Positions 10,896 through 21,900 of a DNA stretch of 64,000 nt are shown here, in pieces. Numbering within the stretch: the stretch's first letter is position 1; the number at the start of each line of letters is the position of its first letter. The stretch covers positions 1,183,475-1,247,474 of the forward strand of contig NW_019091459.1 in the NCBI RefSeq assembly GCF_001949145.1. Direction: 5' to 3'. Source of the stretch: Acanthaster planci (Eukaryota; Echinodermata; Asteroidea; Valvatida; Acanthasteridae). The notes beneath the pieces were generated by a model that did not search any database, was not told the DNA's origin, and saw nothing but the letters and a program-made list of their open reading frames with translations. The translations under genes were made by a program, and so were the position numbers.

Positions 10896-12379
10896 TATGA
10901 AGTGATAACAGAGCAGGAGCCTTCATTGTCCATCTTTGAACGATGGAAATTCACCGTACGCCCTGTGTTCCACTGTCTGCATCACTGTGATAACGAAATA
11001 CGTTTAATGGGACAGCTGAAGCCTTGCGTGCAAAAGTGCTGATAAAAGTTTTACTTGACAAACATAAAAAATTCTTTTTCTTTTCCATGGATAAGAAAAA
11101 TAACATGCAAAGATATTAGACTTTGTTATATTTTCGTTCAGTTACTTCTTAAAAAATCCAACTTTTGAAAGGGGTTTCGGAACATATTTGCGAGCATATC
11201 AATTCAAAGAAAGAGAAAAATCACCTGACCTAAAAAGGAAACTTCCTGCCAAAAAAACAACCTTCACTTCCGACAAATTAAAATACATGAAAAGCAGTGC
11301 AATGCGGTTTGTAACGTCTCTCGGTAAAAGCCAAAATAAAAAAAAATCAAAATTTTTTACACATTTTTATATGATTTATAAGGTAATCAACGTAAGCGAT
11401 ATTCCATTTTTAATTTACGAAAGATTTTAAATTTTATGTAATCTTTGCTGGCAACAACTGCGTGATGTCAACTCAACGGAATCTGAAACCCATCGACCAC
11501 AAGTAGGTAAATCTTTGCAACGTTGTATAACCTCATTTTCACGAAAGCAAGGGAAGTGAAAACAAACGTGCATGAACAAGGGGATCTAGGTACGATATCG
11601 CTGGACGTGACAGGTCGTTAATTACATTTGCTTTTTACCCATCTCCATGTGACTTTCCTAACTATTACTTAGGGACGACGAAGGTAAAATTCCAACATGA
11701 GTGTTTCATGGGGTGGATTCAGTTAGGAACTATTCTTCCAAAAATTATCTAACGTGATAGGACGGCCAAATGTAAATCCCTATAAGCAGACTGGGCAAGG
11801 GCTCCGGAAGCTGGCTGCGTGACCTTTTACTTTCAGGCTCTATACCATTGTAAGAAAGGGTACCATTTTCAACGTTTGTCGTTTTATATTTTGCCGACAT
11901 ACCATGATATTGCTGACAAAACTAACAAATAAGGGTGTGACAGTTCCAACACCCCCGTCCAGTGACGTCTGTGATTGTAAGAGCACCATGGTAGTAAGGC
12001 CTGAACATGTCTTAATAGATACATGACCTTGGAACCACAACTTTTAAGATTAAATTAAGCACCTTCGTGTACATCATAGGCTATAGTCATGTAGGGGGTT
12101 AACTAAAAAACCATGAAACTACATCAAGTGATTTTCAAGAAATGTTCCCTTGAAATTCTTCATGTAGATGTACAGGGTGTGTCAGAAGAAGTAGACTCTC
12201 AGAGAGAAATACTATAAAAACAACACAGAACCAAGTTTCCCAAAATCTGGTTTTACCCGATGGTGCAGGGCGTATGTCTGCTGTGATTGATGGAAGTTTC
12301 ATTGTTCACATTTTACGCTTCCATGGACAGCGGAAGTTTTTTTAATTTTGGAAAATAAAAGTGTGTTGCGCGCGCGTGT
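10896..12379. other. Intergenic, no gene seen
   Basis: AT-rich unique sequence. At 12172 the motif CAGGGTGTGTCAGAAGAAG resembles the outer end of a mariner-type terminal repeat, but no partner end or transposase was found nearby. Confidence 0.4.
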
Positions 12380-14350
12380 AAAGTGTTGGAATGAGATCTG
12401 TTACACAAAATGAAAAGTTTAAAAGGAGTTTTACTCATCATCGTCATAATCCTGACACCCCTGTCAAGAGCAAGAGACCAACACTCATTTGGAGACAGCT
12501 GCACATCGTCGGCTACCTGCTAAGTCAGACGGGGACGGCCGTGGGGCCTCCTCCAGGTGGCAGGTCACTGTCCAAGATTGAATTGGATAGCTGTGTCGAG
12601 GGCATGACGAGCAGGAGCTGGCCTTGGAGGCGCCGGGCGTGACCAAAAAACGTGTGTCGCCTGCCTGCAACCCCCGAAACGATGTTACCGAGCCCAGTGT
12701 GCTAAAAGATGATGGTATTTGAAATGAAGTCAGCCCATTAGTCGTCAAGTATGCAATCCTGGCACTGCATATGGAAAGCCTGGAGACGTTTTTGATCTCT
12801 TTTTCTCAGTGTCCAGGTTTCAGCCCCATAGAGGAGGGCAGAAAGCACACAAGCTCGATAAAACCTTAGGTTGATATAGAGACTCACCTTGCTTCTCCAA
12901 ACACCATCTAATTGGCCCAAGATGTTGCTGGCGATGCCAATTCTGCATAGGACTTTGGTACTGCACACGCCTGAGGTGATGATAGTGCTTCCGAGGTAGC
13001 GGAAGGACTCAACAGGATCTACGACATGGGGGCCAAGGGAAACCGGTGCTGATGAAGGTCCAACTCGGGATTGAGCCTTGGTCTTTGCTCAAAAGGGTTT
13101 ATGGCCGATGTAACTAGCTTCCCGTTCAAAGGTTGCAAGATGTCCCCCCCCCATGTCTGGGTCGTCAATAAACATTGCAACATCATCAGCATATAGGAGG
13201 TCGGTAAATCTATTTTCGCCTACATCGATCCCCAGTGATGCCTCAAACTGTGACAGAACGGTGTCCATGGCAGCGCAGAATAGAGTGGGGGCCAACACAC
13301 AACCCTGGCGGACTCCTAAGAAAGTTGGGAAGGAGGGGGATGAGTCATTGCCTATCCTGGCCTTGGCTTTGGTGTTGGAGTGCAGAGCTTTGATCAGATT
13401 CAGAATGGTATTTGGAATTCCCTTTGAGGAGAGGATATCCCAGAGCTGGTTTTGGGCAACAGAATCCAAGGCAGCCTTGATGTCTACGTAGGCGACATTA
13501 AGAGGGCGATTTTACTCGTGATGGAGTTCAGTGAGTCGACGTAACGCAAGAACTGCGTCAGACGTGGAACGGCTGGCAGTGAAACCCGACTGCTGTGGTC
13601 TCTGCAGGGAAACACGTAGTGGACGAATTCTGGTTAGAAGAATAAGCACAAACACCTCGCCAGGACCGAAAGCAAGATGATGGGGTGGTAACTACTGCAG
13701 ACCGCCCTTGAACCTTTCCCTTTATAGGGAGGTAGAATTATACCATCCTCCAGTCTGCCGAAACCATACCTGTGGACCACGCGTTGGATAAGATCTTGTG
13801 AAGAGCTCTGCTTATGGGCACCTCAGCAGATTTCAAACACTCGGAGACCGAAGATGCCATCGTCTCCTGCTGCACAGCCCAATTTCAACTTTCGGATAGC
13901 AGCCCGCACTTCACACAACGATGGAGGGTCGCAGTCCAGGTCAGAGCCTACAGCTGCAGGAGATGTGGTTGAAAGTGGTCTTGGGGAAGCAGCTGGGAAG
14001 TTTAACGACTGGCAGAAGTGATCTTTCCAGCAGGACAGCGTTTCTTCCGACGAGTTGCTGGGAGCGCCGTCTGCTCTAGAAACCGAGGAAGAAGCTGAAT
14101 GCTGGCCAACTCTGCGCTTCACTGCTTTGAAGGCGGGACGGAGTTTATTCTGTCTCAGGCCCTAGACCTCAGAGACGATGGAGTCATACCATGCATTCAG
14201 GTCTTTTTTTTCGCCTTGGCTTTGTATATCCCCGTCAGACGACGACTCTCGGCACAGTTGGAGCATAGATGGGCAACTCGATTCTGCTCCGTGATTTCCA
14301 GGGTGCTGTTTATCAGCCAGGGGCGACGCTGGGAACGACATGCAGCTTAA
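12380..14350 (-). pseudogene. Decayed non-LTR retrotransposon, endonuclease-RT linker to C-terminus (LINE copy 1)
   Basis: Minus-strand pieces appear in the right order for a LINE ORF2 protein, broken by frameshifts and stops. Near 14340 WLINSTLEITEQ; at 13823-14122 KLKLGCAAGDDGI; at 13089-13469 GVRQGCVLAPTLF and the catalytic box LLYADDVAMF; at 12738-12968 LSALLYGAETWTL and KRLQAFHMQC; near 12560 WRRP/GRPR-type sequence. Clade uncertain (a RTE- or Nimb-like group is possible). Not functional as assembled. Confidence 0.85.
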
Positions 14351-14740
14351 CTCGCACGCATTAATTAACTCCTTAACTCACTAAAATCGACTCCAAAATA
14401 ATCTCATTTCTGGGTGTATCATTACCAAGCAGAAAGGGGTTAACATCGCAATGAAATTGAGGAAGACAACTTTCAATCTTAATGAAATGAACGTTCTTGG
14501 AAGGGCACCATGCTGGAGACGCCGTCTCAGAGGAAGGAAACTATTACCTGCTGGAGAAATGGTCTGGTCTTGTTATCTTCCACCTCGAGTCACATCACTC
14601 GACTGGACTACGTTTCCACCCGTATCATGTGCGTAAATACTGGGAAGATGGGAGATATACCCCTTCCCCAACGTTTTTTTTTGGGGGTGGGCAATTGGAT
14701 CATCCCCCACACTTGTTTGTGCTGAATACAAAAATTTAAG

Positions 14741-14850
14741 CGCCAATGCGCGTTTGGAAAGGGTTGGCAGATTTCGCGTACTGTTATTGGTCAACGCGTA
14801 GCAAACTCTTGGAGGCGCACTACTGTGAATCGACCGTATTGGTTCATAAG
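14741..14850. mobile_element. Half of a foldback MITE
   Basis: Similar to the right half of the foldback element at 61810-61976: GCGTTTGGAAAGGGTTGGCA, then CAGATTTCGCG, TTATTGGTCAACGCGTAGCA and CTTGGAGGCGCACTACTGTG. The left arm is missing. Confidence 0.6.
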
Positions 14851-15878
14851 GGATTGGAAGCCGTAGAGGGACCCAAACGAAACAAAGTTGGTGAATATTG
14901 GACCCTTATCCGTGGAGATGTGTGCTATGGCCGGGATTAAATAATTATACGCCTTTAAAAAAATGTACTCAGCACATAAATGGGAATGTTGCGTTTAATA
15001 TTATTCTCCATCATACAGGCCTCGGCACACAAAATACAAGGACGGGTTAAGTCCCAACGGACATAGAAAAGATCTTGTGTGCACCCTTTGATGAACTGAG
15101 CCTCCGCCGCCTCTCACTTTGATGGCGTTATGATTGTTGGTGTCAAAGGTCATCAGTGTTCCTATCTTTGGGATAGTATTGATGGTATTAAGTCACAGTC
15201 ATCTGTGGAAGGCTTGAGTTAAGAGCAACTTCAAAAAAATCCAGTCTCTGATTATCTGAGGTAGCTCCTTCTCTTTTACCGTTCCAATCTTTCTTTTGTT
15301 CTTCTACTGAACATTTCTAGTGTTTTGTAAATCCACTTTTGTTACATCTCAGTCTGTTGGTTCGTCTTTGTTTTGTTTTGTCCCTGTTTTGTTTTGACTG
15401 TATTGTATTGTAGTTATCTTTCTTTCATGCATAATCTGTTGTCAGTCTTGCCTGTCTGTTCTTTTTCTTCTCCAATTAAATATGACATTTCTGTATAAGA
15501 CTTTCAAGTTGTCTTCTGAATGTGCCTCCGTATTTGCCCCCTTTTATTTCAGTGTCCCATGGTCTTAATTAATTTTCAATCTTGTTGTCAAAAATCTTCT
15601 ATTTGGTGACCTTGTGTATAATTTGATTATACATTCCAAAATGGAACTAAATTTTGAGTTAAAAAATTCAGCACCGCTGATGAAAAAATGATGAGAAGAC
15701 TAGTGAAAGTTTATCGTAGCTTCGCGAGCGTGGCCGGCCATGGCCGTGCACGCCCTCATCGATTATTATTTGCCAACCATTTTCGGATACTTTTGCATTA
15801 CAACCAGAACCCTTTGCATCATGCATCGTCGGTATATGCTAGCGCATGTACATGTATCTAGTCAAAAGAACATTCAAA
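14851..15878. other. Intergenic region upstream of RBM42, promoter area
   Basis: No TATA box close to the RBM42 start. A GC-richer island (GAGCGTGGCCGGCCATGGCC, about 15725-15755) lies 130-150 bp before the start codon and may be part of a TATA-less housekeeping promoter (inference). Nothing coding is supported. Confidence 0.4.
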
Positions 15879-15967
15879 ATGGCAGCGCCTAGAACTTCAA
15901 GGCCGCACCTTGGACGGAAAGAAGACGAAATGGACGAAAGAAAAATGATGGAAGAAGAAATGAACAG
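15879..15967 (+). CDS. RBM42: RBM42 exon 1
   Basis: Starts at ATG 15879 in context TCAAAATGG and encodes MAAPRTSRPHLGRKEDEMDE, then RKMMEEEMN. Donor GTAATA, phase 2. The acidic EEEMNRFEQEI stretch made with exon 2 corresponds to the conserved EMxxFEQE segment of RBM42. Confidence 0.9.
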
Positions 15968-18900
15968 GTAATAATTGCAACAGTGCCTTCTTACTAACTC
16001 GAGAACTGTGGGGTCCGACGTCCGCCGTGCTCCCACGAACGTTCCACAGTTCTGGGGGTAGGCATGCCATGGTAGGGCCTGGGTATCTTCTTGTCGTTCA
16101 GAGATGCCAAGGCTGCAAGGTCAGACATGCATGTCACATGTTCAGAGACCAGCTACATTGTTCATGTACTAGGCCTACACGTTGTATTATCCGTTACATT
16201 TATCACCCCCGATTGTGGCTATCCGAGTGTCGGTCACTTCGCCCCTAACCACTTCGCCCCTAACCACTTCGCCCATTCCCACTTTGCCTCAAATAAAGGT
16301 CAGAGAATCCAACGTCCGAAGGCCAAATCAAATGCTTCCGATCTCCCAACTTACCCTGACATTTCGGTGAGACCCTAACACTTTTATTGGCAAGTTAGAG
16401 AAAACAAATGTAGTAAATACAGTATAAGAATGATAAATAAATAGATTGTATTTCTCTTCTGTCATCACATACATGTAGGCCTACTTGTGTTTTTGTTTTC
16501 CTAGTTATGTTTGCAACGTGCATGTGAACAGCAACTTACCTGTAGTTTCATGAGTCTTTTTCGTGTTTTGCTGTCGCTGTAGTAAAACGCGTTCGCAAAG
16601 TGCTGGTTCCCGCCTTGCCGCACCCATGCAAAAGAATGTGTGATGGAGTGTGGTAAACAGTCAATTCATCCTGTGGGGATTGTATCTGTACATGTACGTG
16701 TCCTCACGCATTGATAAAAAACATCAGTGTTGCAAGATTTCTTCAAGTTAATTCACTGGACTTATAGTAGTACATGTAACTTGTCTCTGTGCTTTCTGTG
16801 TTCATGAGTTTCATTTTAGGTTGTTTTGCTGGTACTTAGGGCAAACATGTTTCCACAAAATTTCCTGGCGCAGTGCCCCAAGATTTACCCATGCGTAGGC
16901 ACCTGTCTGGATGCATTGACCATTACCAGAATGATGTGTACAGAATAGTGTATTGCTGTGACATAAAGTTGAAGAGGATGAGAAGCAAACCATGGACAAC
17001 GTAGTTGACATTAATTTAGTGAATGCTGTAGAGTTTTCTATCACTCCATGCCATTTGTGGAACTCTCTCGATCATTTGTTGAAGAGGCTTGTGCTTGTAA
17101 CACCCTCGAGCGCGGACGGGGTAAAGTGGGGATGGGTCAAAGTGGGGATGGGACGAAGTGGGGATGGGGCAACGTGGGGATTGGACGAAGTGGGGATGGG
17201 GCAATGTGGGAATGGGGCAACGGGGGGATGGGGCAAGGGGGGNNNNNNNNNNNNNNNNNNNNNNNNNNNNNNNNNNNNNNNNNNNNNNNNNNNNNNNNNN
17301 NNNNNNNNNNNNNNNNNNNNNNNNNNNNNNNNNNNNNNNNNNNNNNNNNNNNNNNNNNNNNNNNNNNNNNNNNNNNNNNNNNNNNNNNNNNNNNNNNNNN
17401 NNNNNNNNNNNNNNNNNNNNNNNNNNNNNNNNNNNNNNNNNNNNNNNNNNNNNNNNNNNNNNNNNNNNNNNNNNNNNNNNNNNNNNNNNNNNNNNNNNNN
17501 NNNNNNNNNNNNNNNNNNNNNNNNNNNNNNNNNNNNNNNNNNNNNNNNNNNNNNNNNNNNNNNNNNNNNNNNNNNNNNNNNNNNNNNNNNNNNNNNNNNN
17601 NNNNNNNNNNNNNNNNNNNNNNNNNNNNNNNNNNNNNNNNNNNNNNNNNNNNNNNNNNNNNNNNNNNNNNNNNNNNNNNNNNNNNNNNNNNNNNNNNNNN
17701 NNNNNNNNNNNNNNNNNNNNNNNNNNNNNNNNNNNNNNNNNNNNNNNNNNNNNNNNNNNNNNNNNNNNNNNNNNNNNNNNNNNNNNNNNNNNNNNNNNNN
17801 NNNNNNNNNNNNNNNNNNNNNNNNNNNNNNNNNNNNNNNNNNNNNNNNNNNNNNNNNNNNNNNNNNNNNNNNNNNNNNNNNNNNNNNNNNNNNNNNNNNN
17901 NNNNNNNNNNNNNNNNNNATGTACATGTAACCGGGATCAGGTCAGACCCAGTCTGTAAGTACATGTAACCAGGATCAGGTGAGACCCAGTCTGTAAGTAC
18001 ATGTAACCAGGATCAGGTCAGACCCAGTCTGTAAGTACATGTAACCAGGATCAGGTCAGACCCAGTCTGTAAGTACATGTAACCGGGATTAGGTCAGACC
18101 CAGTCTGTAAGTACATGTAACCGGGATCAGGTTAGACCCAGTCTGTAAGTACATGTAACCAGGATCAGGTTAGACCCAGTCTGTAAGTACATGTAACCAG
18201 GATCAGGTTAGACCCAGTCTGTAAGTACATGTAACCGGGATCAGGTCAGACCCAGTCTGTAAGTACATGTAACCGGGATCAGGTTAGACCCAGTCTGTAA
18301 GTACATGTAACCAGGATCAGGTTAGACCCAGTCTGTAAGTACATGTAACCAGGATCAGGTTAGACCCAGTCTGTAAGTACATGTAACCAGGATCAGGTTA
18401 GACCCAGTCTGTAAGTACATGTAACTGGGGTCAGGTCAGACCCAGTCTGTAAGTACATGTAACCAGGGTCACGTTAGACTATTTAGTTACAATGCCGATA
18501 AACCTAATATGTACCAATCCTTAATCTTCCAATTTAAATATGGTTTTTGCTCTAGAGAGGTTTTTGGTCAAAAAGCTACACAGTTTGCATGTGCATCTCA
18601 ACATTTTTCATTTTGACATTTTCAGTTTTCCGAAGACAGACACAAGGCTTACATACACCTGTACATGAAAGACAGTGACTTCTAAAATTCATCATTACAA
18701 ATATTTTTGTATAGTGAACAGACGTTTACTGTCATTTGCCCCTTACGTGTCAGTGGAGTCTGTTACCGATATATGCATGTACAACCACCGTCTTTGCCTC
18801 ATGTAGAGAATTTTATCCTCTAATCAGCCAGTAAGGTTGGCCTCAGTGCCTCAACCATGTTAACTGCTTGTGATGGTCTCTTTTCCTAGTTGACACACTT

Positions 18901-21900
18901 AAATTTTGTTCCTTTAAAGGTTTGAGCAGGAGATTCAGACCGGTCAAGATGAGGAGGAGGCTGATCTCCAAGGCTCCGCCTCCCCTGGACCTCCCATGGT
19001 ACCACCTGGGATACCCCAAGCCCTCTCTGTCCTTGGCACACCTGATCCTAACCTCATGAACCTACGCTTTCCAGCCCCGCCTGAAATAACCCCTCCTGCC
19101 CCTCAACCGATGACCACGCCTGCTCCTTCCGAGCCACCCAGCCTTCATCCACCGACCCCAGGTGGTGCCCCACTGAGGTTTGCCGTGCTGCCCCCTCCCC
19201 CTCCCCCAGGAACCATTCCCACATCCACCCCCCTAGAGCCCCCAAGCTCCTATCAGCAGCCTCCCAGTACCGAAGGTCAGAGGTTACCAGTGCCAGGTCA
19301 GATGTCGTCACAGCCCTTTCCACCAGGGGTTCAACAAGTTGTTGGTTAGTACAGAATTTTGAAATGTACATGTACATGTACATACATAGATGGAGAAAAA
19401 ATCAGTGTTGTCTTTATGGATATTAGTCAGTGTGAAGGATGCAAGACAAGTTGTCTTTATGGATATTAGTCAGTGTGAAGGATGCAAGACAAGTTGTCTT
19501 TATGGATATTAGTCAGTGTGAAGGATGCAAGACAAGTTGTCTTTATGGATATTAGTCAGTGTGAAGGATGCAAGACAAGTTGTCTTTATGGATATTAGTC
19601 AGTGTGAAGGGTGCAAGACAAGTTGTCTTTATGGATATTAGTCAGTGTGAAGGGTGCAAGACAAGTTGTCTTTATGGATATTAGTCAGTGTGAAGGGTGC
19701 AAGACAAGTTGTCTTTATGGATATTAGTCAGTGTGAAGGATGCAAGACAAGTTGTCTTTATGGATATTAGTCAGTGTGAAGGGTGCAAGACAAGTTGTCT
19801 ATGGATATTAGTCAGTGTGAAGGATGCAAGACAAGTTGTCTTTATGGATATTAGTCAGTGTGAAGGGTGCAAGACAAGTTGTCTTTATGGATATTAGTCA
19901 GTGTGAAGGATGCAAGACAAGTTGTCTTTATGGATATTAGTCAGTGTGAAGGGTGCAAGACAAGTTGTCTTTATGGATATTAGTCAGTGTGAAGGGTGCA
20001 AGACAAGTTGTCTTTATTGATATTAGTCAGTGTTTTTATTAGTAAGTGTTAACATTTTTATGTTTATAAAAACATGCTTATTTACATTTGTTGTTTAATT
20101 GTACATTCCTGTTTAACATCAGTAATTGAGTATTGTTTTATCCTTCTGTAGCTGAGGCACAACCATTGCCTCCAAGGCCTGCATTTGTACCCCATTCAGT
20201 CCGCGCACGCGCCCCAGTTCCAGCACACCGCCCCCCTATGAACCCCATGCATCGACCTCAAATGCCCCATCACCCAGTCCCACCTTTCATAAACTCCTTA
20301 CCAAGACCTCGTGGTCCTATGAACTTTCCTGCCATGCACCACCCCGGTGGGCCCCCACAGGGACCCCCTCCAGGCCCCATGTTGCCCCCTGGCTATCCTA
20401 TGATGCCACCACGGCCAATGAGAATGGCGCAGCCTTCACCAACAGTCATCCAAGCCAAGCCAGTCAAATTCAGCCAAACCAAAAAGGAAGAAAAGACTGA
20501 CAGGCCATCGGGAACTCCAAAAGTGGAATCTGTCACAATTTCACAGCAAGCATATAAGGGTATTTATTCTTTCTTCAAACTCTATATAGAGGGTTTGCGA
20601 TGGTTGTCACCTTGCTGGCCAGTGCTTTTGTTCCACTGGGTTTGCGCAAAGGAAGTTTCCATGTGAGACAAAGAAATGCCCTGCAAGATGGCTACCATGC
20701 AGAGCCACTATCGATACATCAACCCTGAAGCTATAGCCATTAGTATCAAAGATGAAAATGGTGGAGCTACTGGCTATGGCTTACATAGGCACTGGTATTA
20801 TCTGTAGCCACAGCCAAGTTATTCAGATATTGCCTTTAGAATACAGTGATTTAATCAGTATCAGGTACCAGCAACATTGAGACTCTTTCACCCACTTTTT
20901 GGGTTGCTGGTATCTAATATTAGGCCGTATCCAAATAAACATGGCTTCACCTTGAAATTACACATGACCCAATGGGAAGTGGCTGTAGCCAGTATCATAC
21001 ATCATGCATAATTTCAAGCCAGGGCCCACTGATTTAGACGCAGTCTATGCGACTGATAAAGGCTGGTTCATATTTTGCACGAAAGTGCAAACAAACGAGA
21101 ATTTTTGATGTCAGATTAAATATTCGCATTACGAATTTGCAAGCATTCAGCACATTTCAACTTGAGCAATGTCAAATTTGCTTCACTTTTGCACTCGTGA
21201 GGTATAAACCAGCCTTAAATGTAAACCAATAATTTTAGAGTGTGTTATATTGTGTGATTATGCTTGTGCAATTACATTTCTGCTGTGATTCCTTTCCTTG
21301 TAAACAAACTTAGGCTAAGCAGCCATCTTGAATTGTTTTCTTCGTAGATTATGCTATTTTTGGTCTTTGTTTCTGACGTACAAGACATAATTCAAATTGA
21401 GTGTGAGTTTGAATAGATATTACTCACGCCGCTACATGTATCTTAAAGTAATCATCAACTCACCATTACAATTACTGGGACCAGGTGAATTTTCTTGTTT
21501 AACTAGAACTTATTTGAAGGACCAGAAAAGCTGAGGAAAACCAGACAAGTTCCAAGAGAATGGCATGATGCTATAATAAGTATAAGACAAGTAACTTGCT
21601 GTGCCAAGTGAAGCCTACTGGTCATGTCCCATGTTAGTACACAAACCAAAGGAAAACTTGACATATTCTCAAATCTGCGTCTGTATTCTGAAATGATGGG
21701 CCAACAAAGCTGATTTGCACACAAACCCCAAAAAATGTACCATCGGTGATGGAGCATTTTGGCCTACTTTATGTAAACACGAAAATATGTGCACTTATTT
21801 GCTGCGGATGAAATTTGCAGAGGCATTTCGATATGTCAGGTTGATGACAAAATAATCAATGTATTCGTAGTTTGTAATGGGTTGAAATTTGTTCCTTCTT

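Noticed and set aside
10166-10905. Open frames of 163 and 109 codons
   Set aside because: They run through a SINE, a MITE and a tandem duplication, and share peptide repeats only because the DNA is duplicated.
12172-12190. Mariner-like terminal end CAGGGTGTGTCAGAAGAAG (a similar one at 39613)
   Set aside because: No opposite end, target TA pair or transposase could be matched to either.
12485-12748. 87-codon minus-strand frame as a separate gene
   Set aside because: It is an out-of-frame read of the LINE ORF2 C-terminus.
16992-17968. Long open frames of 266-312 codons on both strands
   Set aside because: Over 70 percent of each is translated N from the assembly gap; the rest is minisatellite.
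19697-19897. 66-codon repetitive frame (MQDKLSLWILVSVKD...)
   Set aside because: Created by the 43-bp tandem repeat; no splice or start support.
17919-20033. CRISPR-like regular repeats
   Set aside because: The two arrays are head-to-tail minisatellites without unique spacers, in introns of an animal gene.
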